A DNA stretch of 64,000 nt from Brachionus rotundiformis (Eukaryota > Rotifera > Eurotatoria > Ploima > Brachionidae), in contig JAESIW010000200.1 in NCBI GenBank assembly GCA_016802295.1, forward strand, positions 4,770,336 through 4,834,335, given 5' to 3'. Numbering within the stretch: position 1 is the first letter of the stretch; every line of letters starts with the position of its first letter. Shown here one piece after another: positions 42,149 through 52,159 of the stretch. A program made the translations under genes and the position numbers. The notes under the pieces were generated by a model. That model was not told the origin of the DNA. It did no database searches and worked only from the letters and a program-made list of their open reading frames with translations.

Positions 42149-44245
42149 TCAATTAACGTATACAGTCTCGTCTCGTCGTCTTTTTTGTACTATTGTTCCG
42201 GGTTTGTTTTGAGCATCTGGGTGATTCATTAGTTCATAAGGACATTCACTAACAGGACTTTCTAGAATTGCCATTTTCAATTCATAAAACAAATGTGCGT
42301 CATCTTTAGTCAATAATGTAATAGCAATTCCACTTTTACCTGCACGACCTGTTCTACCAATTCTGTGTGTGTAATCTTCAATTGTTTTTGCCATATCATA
42401 ATTAATTACAAGACTAACATCTTTAAAATCGATGCCACGACCAGCAACATCAGTTGCAACTAAAATTTCTTTATTGCCTTGTTTTAATGATGATAAAGCA
42501 AAGTCTCTTTGTTCTTGACCTTTTCCACCATGTAATGTGCAAGCGCTATAACCCATCTTATCAAGTGATTTTGCCAATACGTCAGCGCCTTTTTTTTGAT
42601 TAACAAATATAATAATCGGAGGTTCAAATCCTCGTTCAAGAACTTCTATTAATTTATTACGTTTTTCACCTTCATTGCACATGATTACTATTTGTTGAAC
42701 ACGCTCTGTAGCTTTTCCTACGGTACCTATATAAACAGTAGCTGGCCGTCTAAGATAGGAACGCGCTAGTCTTTCCAAAGGTGGAGGCATAGTTGCAGTA
42801 AACATAACAGTTTGTCTATACTTTTTTTTTGAAGCAAAATTTGTCATTAAACTACTTGCATTTTCAGCTTCTTCCGAATCAGGTTTTAAATTTGTAACTG
42901 GTAGGTATTCTAAGATTTTCTGTACATCTGGCTCAAATCCCATATTAATCATTCTATCAGCTTCATCCATAACAACATATGTGCATTGATTTAGCACAAG
43001 ATATCTATTTTCAAGAACATCAACAAGACGACCTGGTGTGCCAATTACTATTTCACAACCAAGACGAAGCTTAAAACCTTGTTCTTCACGTGACAGACCT
43101 CCAATTACCGACACAGTTTTGATTCCAAGTTGTTTACCAAATTTGACTGTTTCCTCTTCAATTTGCTGGGCAAGTTCACGAGTTGGAGCAAGTATAATTG
43201 CATAAGGCCCTTGATCTGCATCTTCATATCTTTCAATTTTTGGTAATGACATTATCCATTCAAGAAGCGGAATCAAAAAAGCTGCTGTTTTTCCAGATCC
43301 AGTTTCTGCGACACCGATAATATCTCTATTCTGTAATCCAATGGGAATAGCTTGTCTTTGAATCGGAGTTGGTTCCTTATAACCAATTGTGTTTATAACT
43401 TTAATAACTTCCGAATGTAATTTTGCCTCTGACCAGCTTCTAAGTCCATGTGGTATATTACCACCTTTTGTGACAATGCTAAAATCTTCTTTAAAAATTC
43501 TCCAATCTCGGTCAGTCATTTCTTCTAAAGGTTTTTCACACCAATGTCGTTCATCCCATTTTGTTTTTGCATCTTTTCTTGCAAGCTTCTGTAAACGAGA
43601 TGATTCTTGAATTTTTTCATCAACTGTTCTTCTTTTATCTAGCAAATCTCCATAAAATTTGGACTGGTCTTTTTTTTGTTGTTTTATATCTATTCCGGCA
43701 ACATGACCTCGACCAAAAAATTGTAATTCATGTGGCTTTTTGTATAACTCATTATAATCAATAGAAGTGTCTTCTGAACCATCCCAGTCAAAAACGAACT
43801 TTCTATCATTTAGCCTTCTTATTTTCTTTTTTTTGTTGACAATACCTAAATATCTCTCTTTTATAGCGGCTTCTTCTCTCGCCTTATCTTCAATGTCCAA
43901 AAATTTGTTTGATCGATCTCGTTTTTCTTTTTTTTCTCTATCTCTATCACGATCTTTTTCCCGTGAACGGTTCCCATCTTTTACACCAATCTCAAATTCA
44001 CAAGATGCTTTTCCCAGAATTTTCAAAGCATCATTTTTAGATCGTTGTTCTTGAATTTGTTGATTCCTTCTTTCTAATGCAAGTGCCTCTCGTTGAGTCT
44101 TGGTCAAAAACTTTGGTTTAGATAAAAGTTCTTCTTCTTTTTTCCGTTTTTCGATTAGTTCCTCTAAAGAAAGAGGATTTTTTTTTGAAATATTATAAGT
44201 CAGATTTTCTTCAAAATTCATTTTTGTTTCTTTATTATTTTCCAT
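42149..44245 (-). CDS. DDX23: DEAD-box helicase DDX23/PRP28-like (U5 snRNP)
   Basis: A single 698-codon exon. The N-terminal ~145 residues are Lys/Arg/Glu-rich with an RSREKDRDRDREKKEKRDR-type stretch, followed by the DDX23-specific region FVFDWDGSEDTSIDYNELY and FFGRGHVAGIDIKQQ. The helicase core follows: Q motif YKEPTPIQRQAIP, Walker A AETGSGKT (313-320), PTRELAQQ, TPGRL, DEAD (427-430), FTATMP (SAT position reads TAT), VATDVAGRGID, HRIGRTGRAG (627-636). PRP28 unwinds U1 from the 5' splice site during spliceosome activation. Human DDX23 is about 820 aa; the RS-like part is shorter here. A second ATG is at codon 9. Intact and very likely functional. It has no introns although neighbours do. 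Confidence 0.95.
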   Translation of the reverse strand: MENNKETKMNFEENLTYNISKKNPLSLEELIEKRKKEEELLSKPKFLTKTQREALALERRNQQIQEQRSKNDALKILGKASCEFEIGVKDGNRSREKDRDRDREKKEKRDRSNKFLDIEDKAREEAAIKERYLGIVNKKKKIRRLNDRKFVFDWDGSEDTSIDYNELYKKPHELQFFGRGHVAGIDIKQQKKDQSKFYGDLLDKRRTVDEKIQESSRLQKLARKDAKTKWDERHWCEKPLEEMTDRDWRIFKEDFSIVTKGGNIPHGLRSWSEAKLHSEVIKVINTIGYKEPTPIQRQAIPIGLQNRDIIGVAETGSGKTAAFLIPLLEWIMSLPKIERYEDADQGPYAIILAPTRELAQQIEEETVKFGKQLGIKTVSVIGGLSREEQGFKLRLGCEIVIGTPGRLVDVLENRYLVLNQCTYVVMDEADRMINMGFEPDVQKILEYLPVTNLKPDSEEAENASSLMTNFASKKKYRQTVMFTATMPPPLERLARSYLRRPATVYIGTVGKATERVQQIVIMCNEGEKRNKLIEVLERGFEPPIIIFVNQKKGADVLAKSLDKMGYSACTLHGGKGQEQRDFALSSLKQGNKEILVATDVAGRGIDFKDVSLVINYDMAKTIEDYTHRIGRTGRAGKSGIAITLLTKDDAHLFYELKMAILESPVSECPYELMNHPDAQNKPGTIVQKRRRDETVYVN

Positions 44246-44630
44246 CGTAAATCTAAAAAAATTATTTTCAGCTATTTAGTGAAATGATAAAAAAATATGT
44301 ATTTATATAAAAATTTATTCAATGCCAGAATAATAAAATTTCAAAATATTAACTAAATTTATTTAATAATTTACTATATTTTCATAAATTATACATTAAC
44401 GAATACCATATTAAAAAGTTAAGAAAGTTGTTCAAAGAAATACAAAATTTTATACAATATACTATGTAGATAAAACGAATAATTCATACGTAACTTCAGA
44501 TAAAATTATGAATCCAGAAAACTTGAAAATTGAATGAAATGTAAACAAAAACTAAATTAAATGTCAACATTGGAACTTAAAAGTCTTGTAAGATATAAAA
44601 ATAAATCTATAAAAATAAACCAATTTAATG
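44246..44630. other. Upstream region of DDX23-like gene, no gene seen
   Basis: AT-rich. No recognisable promoter motif. Confidence 0.4.
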
Positions 44631-44880
44631 ATAACTGGAAAAGATGAAATCGCAGATTTATTTGTAGAACATTTGCCTGAAATCTTTAAAAACCGACTTT
44701 TGTCTTTTTAATTACACACCCTCTAATTTAGAACCAATCTTTATGATTTTAACTGAAAAATATTAATTTTATTTATTTAGCACGATATGCTCCTGAATTA
44801 AGAAAAAGTCCATATATCTTTATATTTTTTGAAAACATAGCTTGGTGTAGATCATTATTGCTATATATTTGATTTTTTTG
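44629..44880 (+). other. Short coding-like fragments
   Basis: MITGKDEIADLFVEHLPEIF starts at 44629 and stops after 27 codons. After a TTTATTTAG acceptor-like site near 44781 another frame reads RYAPELRKSPYIFIFFENIA. Phases do not clearly join. They may be exon relics of an unknown gene. Confidence 0.25.
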
Positions 44881-45196
44881 GCACGAATATGCTCACGAAA
44901 TTTTTCGCTAATTAAAGCTAGCCTAATTCTAATCAATAATGTGCACATAAATGTATAATAAAAGAAAAAATATATAAATGTTGTAATTTTTCTGTAACTA
45001 AAATGAATCTTTTCATCGTTATAAATGCACAATTATTTATTTTAACACTTAAATTTAAAATTTTTTAAAATGTCTTTAATTTGTGCATAATATTTTTATT
45101 TAAAGAGTAAATTATTAAAAATAATAAAAAAATATTAATTAGTATCTAATTTAAGTATCTGTATCTGTTTATTTTAAGAAAAAATTAAAATTAAAA

Positions 45197-45512
45197 AAAA
45201 ATTAAATTTAATTTGCTTTATTATTATGCTTTGGCTGTATTTGAAACTGCCGCACTTGATTTTATTTGGCTTCACTTAGAATATGAATTATTTTCTCAAA
45301 TTAAATCGATTCTTTTATTAAAAGAAAAAACTCTATTTACTATTAAAGATCTTAAAACTATTAATATTGTAAATTTCGTCTAGGTTTTGGAAGTTGAATG
45401 TTTGAATTCGTATGTAGGTTCTGAACGTTTAGGAGGTCAATATCCGATTGATCGTTATAATGATGAAACTAATACAAACTATAAAAATGTCATTCATTAT
45501 ATCAATTTTTAA
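45197..45512 (+). pseudogene. Unknown protein fragment with one in-frame stop
   Basis: A frame of ~105 codons, ALAVFETAALDFIWLHLEYE, SILLLKEKTLFTIKDLKT, a TAG at about 45390, then VLEVECLNSYVGSERLGGQY and NYKNVIHYINF to a stop. Composition looks like a folded protein. No family recognised. The stop may be real decay or a miscalled base. Confidence 0.35.
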
Positions 45513-45840
45513 TTAAAAGTATTTTATAATTTTTATATAAGCAAACAAAATAAGCAACTTTTTTTTTATAAATTATCTATAATATTCAATTGTACAGTTA
45601 AGTAGGGCCAGAATTTCAATCAAAAAATTACTCTACCACTCATGTATGTAGTATTTTGGATTATTTTCTTATTTTATTTTTTTTATTAGGAGTAATAGTT
45701 AAAAATCAATAAAAATGTACTTTAAATTCAAGCTAAATGTAAACTTTGTTTTTTCAGAAAAATTAATCCTGAATATTTTCATAATTTTTGTACATTGTTT
45801 TGTGCCTCAATCGTTTACGAAATTAAATTAAACTAATAAT

Positions 45841-46148
45841 ATGAATGAAAAAAAAAATCAACTAGAGGAAAGTATTCGTAATTGTGAATACGGCACCTCT
45901 ACCAAATTTTTCTATTAGCTGAGAAAGAATTTCGCTTGGTTTCAGACTTTTCGGCGTATGACACAATCACGCTAAATTTCGAGAATAAACTCAACATGTT
46001 AACAGAAAAATTTAAGACATCGTTCGACAAACCAACTAATTCGGTAATCAATAATTCACCAACTGAGGCATCAAGTTTAGAGTCAACCAATCGTTCCAGA
46101 AAACGAACATTCGACCATGTCGATAATATAAATAATAGTAAAATATAG
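45841..46148 (+). CDS. Small two-exon protein (86 aa) with nuclear-type basic patch
   Basis: Exon 1 is 45841-45871 and exon 2 is 45919-46148, around a 47 nt GT-AG intron; the join is in frame. It encodes MNEKKNQLEE, then EKEFRLVSDFSAYDTITLNF and a heptad-like ENKLNMLTEKFKTSF, a Ser/Asn-rich part and a C-terminal NRSRKRTFDHV basic patch that may be a nuclear signal. No family recognised. A short coiled coil is likely. Confidence 0.45.
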
Positions 46149-46212
46149 ATAAGTAAAAAAAAAGAAGAGATGAAAGAAAAGAGAGAGAATAAAAAATAGA
46201 GCGATTTGTTAG

Positions 46213-46392
46213 CTAATCTTCTTGAGAATCTTGTTGGTGGATTTTGTTGATTTTTCGCATCTTCTTTCTGCTTCGCCTCGCAGCTTCCTTTTTTGTGGGC
46301 CTACCATGTTTAGTGGTCTTCTTAGGAGCGCAGAAATCACTACCTGGATCTCTAGCGGCTTTTGTCTCAGTTGGTTTGTCCTCTGTTTGATC
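46213..46392 (-). other. Basic coding-like fragment beside hAT copy B
   Basis: The minus-strand frame encodes KAARDPGSDFCAPKKTTKHG and RPTKKEAARRSRKKMRK to a stop. It is GC-richer than its surroundings, with an AT-hook-like GRPTKK. It abuts the hAT end at 46393, so only the part up to 46392 is outside the transposon. Unknown origin. Confidence 0.3.
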
Positions 46393-48180
46393 CAGAGTTG
46401 TTTTTAAGTCACAAATCATAAGTCAAGTCAATGAATTAATTTTTTTTTTCAGGTTAGCTTGTGATTTATTTTGTCGTAGGGATAAATATTTTTCATTCAT
46501 TAAATCATTTAATTTATATTGAATATATGAGAAGAATAAAATTCAATTCAAAGTTTTTATAAATCTTTATTAAATAAACAAAAATAATCAATATTTATAT
46601 GTTTTAATCTTTTAATAAATCCATATTTGAAACAAATAATGTTGTTGCTTCTAAATTTTCGGTTGTCAATCTTGATCTGTGTGGTCTGTTGATGTAACCA
46701 GATCTAGAAAATAGCCTTTCAACTGGTCCTGCTGAAGCAGGTATTGTTAAAAAGTGTTGAAAGACCTGGTAACTTTGACTTGTTTCTCATCCAAAACCTT
46801 GTGCATCCATCATCCTCGCTAAAACTGGCATTTATGTATTCTTCTAATTAAATCATTTAATTTATGTTTGTCGTCGTTCTCTTCAACTGATAAAGTGCTC
46901 TTATTTAAAAAGCTGAAAAACTTTCGTCGTTTTGTTGGCGATTTTAGCATACTTGCTTCTGAGTATGTGGTTATTGAACTTAATGGTCTCGACTTTTTGG
47001 TTGCTTCATTTGAAGAACACTGTATTGGATTGTCTTCATTTGAAATATGTTCATTTCTTTCTGAACTAGTTATTTTTTTGTTATTCATTAAATAGTTGAT
47101 CTTTGAAACGCCTTTTAAACGTGATGTGATTTCTTTCTTTAATTCATTTAAGAAATCTTTAAGACTATTATTAACATTTCTGAAATTATCCAAATGTTGA
47201 ATTAGCTGTAACAAACTTGGTACAGAAGAGTAAGAGTAGAGTACTGGTCGCCTTGAATTTCATTTGTAACAAACTCGAGTGGTTCTAAAATATTTTTAAT
47301 TTCAGCGAGTCTTGAATGTTTTTTTTACCTCAAGTTGGAGACAATGTGCAAAGCATCTCAAATGCATCAATCCAGAGCTCTAAAATAAATCATTTTCAAA
47401 AATATTTAAATTTCGATTAATTTCATCTTCAGAGCTTGTAACTTCGCCTTCAGTATCAGTTTCACTTTCTTCAGCTATCCTTTCATCAAGATCAAATTCA
47501 TCTTCACTGACGAGATTCATAAGCCTGCCCATTTTGACAATTTTTGAACCATTATCGGTTACAATTCTGACCAACTTTTCACGAATCCCGAATTCATCAA
47601 TAATGTTTTCTATCTCACTCTTTTACCGGTTCCAGTCGTTGAAAAAATGTTTTCAGCGTAGAACATATGTTTTAAATTCGAAATTATCGTCTATAAAATG
47701 AAATGTAATTCCGAGAAACGACCTTAATCGTCGATCTGTCCAAACATCTATAGTTAGCGAAGCAAACCGTTTTTTTGTTAGTAATAGTTTTAATCTGTTA
47801 CTCATTTGGCCTAAAGCTTTATCTTGCAATTTTAGTAAATTTGTCCGCGATGTCGGTTTCCATTTTCTTGAAATAAGTGACATGAAAGAGTTGAACGCTT
47901 CACATTCAACTAAACGATAAGGTAAACCACATCCAATGATCAAATATTTGAAAATAAAATCATTGATAATTTCTGCTGTTAGACATTTTTTTTGGTCGTC
48001 ATAAAATGTTTCTTTTCGTTGTGCTTTTCTGCATTGAAATTCTCCATAGGCTTCCTTGTCGCAATATTTTAAATGTCGAATAAAATTTGAAGTATTATTT
48101 TTTGAATCCATAATGGTTTTCGAGCAAAATTACAAAACAAATTAAAAGAAAATTTTAAGTTCAACGTTAAAAATTACTAT
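46393..48180 (-). mobile_element. hAT-family transposon, copy B, partial
   Basis: The left end CAGAGTTGTTTTTAAGTC matches copy A exactly. Inside, the minus strand carries broken transposase sequence: the finger end NTSNFIRHLKYCDKEAYGEF near 48095, LIIGCGLPYRLVECEAFNSF, and a catalytic stretch LLLTKKRFASLTIDVWTDRR near 47750 that copy A has lost. Then come IVTDNGSKIVKMGRLM, LDNFRNVNNSLKDFLNELKK and decayed dimerisation sequence near 46700. The right terminus is not found, and no matching 8 bp duplication of GTTTGATC is visible, so the copy is truncated near 48150. Confidence 0.85.
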
Positions 48181-48439
48181 TCTACTATTGTTTTAAAATA
48201 TAAAGATAATAATTTTAAAATAAGTAACGGGAATAAAACCACATAAAACCACATTATATATTTAGTAGTTAATATAATATAGTAGTTTATATTTAGTAGT
48301 ATATATTAAGGAAAATAAGATAAAAAAAATAATGGGAATGATTCAGAGTATGATTAGAGAAGAGTAGTACTATATTTGCACATAAATAATGATATTCAAT
48401 TTTGCCAAAATTTAATATAATTTTATATTCTGCTGGTGG

Positions 48440-48640
48440 CTTATGTACATTTGTTGACGCTGATTGCCGCCGCCCGCTTGTTGCTGTGTCGACTAATTCT
48501 CTGTCTGATTGGAGTTCTGCTAGGCGCCGTTAGGCCCCGGCGCTTTCACTGGCGTAAATGGCGCCTTGGTTGCCTTTTGCCGTCTGTGATGTGACTTGTT
48601 TGTCTGGTAATTTTCCGCATCAGACATTTTTCTATCTATT
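48440..48640 (-). other. GC-rich island, coding-like on minus strand
   Basis: A sharply GC-richer 200 bp. On the minus strand it opens with MSDAENYQTNKSHHRRQKAT (ATG near 48627) and continues KAPFTPVKAPGPNGA to a stop after 35 codons. It may be an exon or captured foreign DNA. Family not recognised. Confidence 0.3.
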
Positions 48641-49049
48641 TAATTTTAGTTTTAATCAAAGAATTTTTATATAACGATGTTTAAAAAACTTAATGGGATG
48701 GTAATTGAAAAATAAAAAACTAAATTTTGAATATTTTAATTTCGTGAAGGTCAAATGAGAATAACTTTTTCTGGACCAAAAAACTTTTATCTAATTAAAT
48801 TTGAAATTTAAATTAAAAAAAAAGAAACATATTTATTATATATTTTTTAAAATGTTTTATTAATTATGAATTCAATTTTAAAGAAAAATTGTGTTCATTA
48901 TCAGTTGAAAAATTTGGATATTAGAAATTCAATTTAAGCTAATTTAGACACAAACGGATTTTCAGCCTGTTTTTCCCGGAATTTTTCACTATACATGTAA
49001 TCACTGATTTATGTGAACTTGAAAGAAATTTTGATTTTGAAATATTTAG

Positions 49050-49733
49050 TAAATGATGTAGATGAAAATTTTTTTGATATGGAAGAACTTTCGATAATAT
49101 ACCAGAAAGGCGTGAAAGATTTAAACTTCTTGGAAAGTTTATGCTCGATAGATGGAACCGATCGAATCAGATAATTAAAAATCAGTCAGAAAAATTAATC
49201 GATCTCAACAAGCTAAATTTTGATCTTACTTGTGAAATAATAAATCTTGACAAAGAGTTGGCAAATTAAGATCTTATTTAAATCATCAAAAAAGAAAAAA
49301 ATTTTTTTAGATTGAAGAATTAGAAAACGAAAACCAAAACAAAACAACTTCTCATAACCATTATGAATCGTTACAAACACCAATGACCACTAGTAATTTC
49401 CAAGAGGAAAATTCTGACACGGAGCTTGTACTTGAGTCAAATAAAGAAATTCAATCAAAATCTATCTGTAAGTCAGTTTCTTCGCCAGCTTTTTTGACCA
49501 ATGTGAAACATAGATAAGGATCTAGATTTAAAAAAGAATCTCGCTTATTTAACACTAAAATATCAATATTTCATGCACAGCGTCATTATAAGGATATTGA
49601 TAATTATCCAATGCCAAATGAAAATGAAAAAAACACTCTGGATAAAATGGAAAATAGATCTTCTTTAATAAATTTGTTTAAAAAACCAAAAAGGGAACAG
49701 AAACATAAATCAAAAAGGTAAATTGAAATATGA
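49050..49733 (+). pseudogene. Coiled-coil protein remnant, unknown family
   Basis: Frames read NDVDENFFDMEELS, then after a frame slip RRERFKLLGKFMLDRWNRSN, EKLIDLNKLNFDLTCEIINL, and after a poly-T/AG acceptor near 49311, IEELENENQNKTTSHNHYES. They continue past an in-frame TAA (49515) to IFHAQRHYKDIDNYPMPN and LFKKPKREQKHKSKR. Heptad-like Leu spacing suggests a coiled coil with a basic tail. Frame slip and stop indicate decay. Confidence 0.4.
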
Positions 49734-49739
49734 ATTTAA

Positions 49740-50430
49740 AATTTTTTTATATATATAATTTGTTGGCAAGATTGTCTTCAAGTATGAATGAAAATTCAAA
49801 AGTTTATGATAAGAATGATTATGATGTATAAGTATAAAATGAACTTAATAAGCCGATTTTTTTTTATTTTATTTGTATTTAAAAAATTTCAAAATAATTC
49901 AGATTTTTATTAATTTAATTATCATGATTAAGATTTTAATCTAACTTTCAAGTAAATTAATTTAATAATTTGAATTTTTTTAGCTAATCAAACTTAATAT
50001 TTTGAAACCATTTTTTAATTGAATTTATTCAAAATAACTATACAATTTTTTAACAACAACAAATTTTTATTTTTTAGGTTTTTATTTCTCTTTTAAATCG
50101 TTAACAGAATTAGTTTTAACTCAATAGAATTAAATTTTTATTTTTATCTAAATATTCTTTGTGTGTCATTAACTCTGACAAAAATATATACACTAAAAAT
50201 AAAGATCTCCAAAAGCCAAAAACCAAGTATACAATTAAAAAATTAATTAATTTGATTCAAAATGATCGAACGTAGTACAAAAAAATGCAACAACTATTTT
50301 ACTGATATCAAACTAAACCAATAACACAACTAAATATTATCTAATTATAAATTTTCTGGGCATAAATATCATGCATGTACCAGTTCTTTATACAAGAGCT
50401 TCAGAGGATCATTGATAATTTTCTGCCACA
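49740..50430. other. AT-rich interval, no gene seen
   Basis: No long frames or repeats recognised. Confidence 0.5.
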
Positions 50431-50439
50431 GCATTTTTC

Positions 50440-51360
50440 AATCCATTAGGCTTAAAAAAGAACAATTTAGATAAATAAATTCAAGAAAGTATTAAGCTTA
50501 CTCTATAATTGGATTTAATTGATTTGCAGGGACTTGGTTTGAGAATTCATAGGACCAAAATGGACTACGGTTGTCATCTTCAACATTTCCCTCACCCATC
50601 TCTTCATCATCACTATAACTAGATTCAGCACTTTTATTATTACATCGGCAAGATAGAAACACAATTCTTTTCATCTTCTTATTATAAATAAATTAATTAA
50701 AGAACCAAAGACACCCATCTTCAGAACAAGGATCAAATCCGGATTGAAGCTGTAAAATTCACAGTCATTCAAATCGATTTTTTGTTCATAGACTCCCAAA
50801 GCTTCTGTTTGAGACGATTGAAGAAAGCCTAAAGTGTTCCCAAGTAGCTCTCAACAGACTAAATCACAAAATCGAGCGATGGCTCTCGGCTAAATTCAGA
50901 ACTAAGAGTATTGGAAAAGTCATAATCTGGTTGAAAGATGCATTTAGGATTGAGATCAAGTAGAAGAGTGTTTTCCTGGATATAATATCAATGTTGCCGG
51001 AGCTTTTACTAAAATCTTCATTTGTAAAAGACCTGGCATTCACGCTATTCATTAGTGGTATCAATGTGGGAGACACGCCTAGTTGCTGCAGGATGCAAGA
51101 TCGGCCTAAAAGCTGAAGATCATTTGGCGAAGAACCAGGCAATTTTTCATCATGCATTTGTTTGTTTAATTTTTTACAATCTCCAGCCATTTTACACGAA
51201 TAATCTCTATGCTAAAAAATAAAACCTCAATCGCCATCAATTAAATTAGACACAGATTTTTATTTATTTTTGTTTTTAGGCTGTTTTTTTTAGAAACACC
51301 GATTTTAACAGATAATGCTGAGCTAAGCGCTTCAAATTGAGTATTTTCTAACATTTTCAT
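50440..51360 (-). pseudogene. MAF1: MAF1-like RNA polymerase III repressor, damaged
   Basis: Minus strand. Start MKMLENTQFEALSSALSVKI at 51360, then after a short intron-like gap DYSCKMAGDCKKLNKQ and SRKTLFYLISILNASFN, matching MAF1 order (LEN..FE, YSCKMAGD, SRKTLFYLI). A one-base slip leads to PDYDFSNTLSSEFSREPSLD. Stops follow at about 50870 and within SEDGCLWFFN, then NKKMKRIVFLSCR and an acidic tail. MAF1 shuts down Pol III under stress. Two slips and at least two stops over ~200 codons argue for a pseudogene, although base-calling errors are possible because the protein is otherwise well preserved. Confidence 0.8.
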
Positions 51361-51690
51361 ACTGTTGATTTTAATCAAAATAAATCATATAAAAAAAGTG
51401 TTTTTTTTTTTAATTTTTTAGCTTTGTAAAATATTTTAGTTTTAGTGACTATTAATTAAAAAGTAATTAAGATTTTAATTTTAATTTTAAAAAATTTAAT
51501 GTTTTTGTTTAAACATATTAAAATAGTCTAATATACCCCTAAACATTTTTATTAACATAATTATTCCTAAACTATTAGGTTGGTATTCCGACATCTTCTT
51601 TTTTTGAAGGTTAATAAAAGCCAACCAGTCTTTACAAAATTGTTTTATCTTTAAATTCGATCAAAGACTTAGTTTGAGTTTATAAAAATA
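51361..51690. other. AT-rich interval, no gene seen
   Basis: Intergenic sequence between the MAF1-like locus and the coiled-coil gene. Confidence 0.4.
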
Positions 51691-51695
51691 ACACT

Positions 51696-52046
51696 TTAAT
51701 TAACTTTTTTGTTATTGTCAATCAAATCGGAAAATTTATCAAAATTTTGCTCCAAGTCCGATTTAGGCTTATACTCGTCCAAGTAGGTGACAATCGCAAC
51801 TTCCAGTTCTGGATCATTCAAGACGCTTTTTGACAATAGTCTAAAATTATTCAAATGGCTGTTTATTTCTTCAAAGTATTCTTCTAGTTTGTTATTCTTT
51901 TGAGCGAATTCGCCACCATTTACCTCCAACTGGACCAATTTGAAATCAGCATTCGTTGACTTGAAGACATTTTGATTTTGTTCTATTTCTTTCTTTAATT
52001 TTTCTAGACATTCATCCAAGCTTGTGACTAAATCAGCTTTGCTCAT
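51696..52046 (-). CDS. Small coiled-coil protein (116 aa), unknown
   Basis: A single clean frame from MSKADLVTSLDECLEKLKKE with strong heptads through about residue 75 (LEEYFEEINSHLNNFRLL), then a Pro-containing segment YLDEYKPKSDLEQNF and an acidic/Asn end. Size and helix content resemble small Mediator, BLOC or kinetochore subunits, but no diagnostic motif is seen. Intact, so probably expressed. Confidence 0.5.
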   Translation of the reverse strand: MSKADLVTSLDECLEKLKKEIEQNQNVFKSTNADFKLVQLEVNGGEFAQKNNKLEEYFEEINSHLNNFRLLSKSVLNDPELEVAIVTYLDEYKPKSDLEQNFDKFSDLIDNNKKVN

Positions 52047-52159
52047 TTTGCCACTGTTTATACTTTCATGACATTTTCAAAAAAAGGCGATTAATTAATC
52101 GATTTTTTTATATAAACTTATTCCATATCTTTGGTAAAAGAATTTAGGAAAAGAAAAAT

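Noticed and set aside
43389..44054. Plus-strand open frames opposite the DDX23-like gene
   Set aside because: Antisense shadows of a strongly conserved minus-strand gene.
48540..48630. Possible Y-box/cold-shock similarity of the GC-rich island
   Set aside because: Only a few residues (GPNGA) agree; no cold-shock motif is present.
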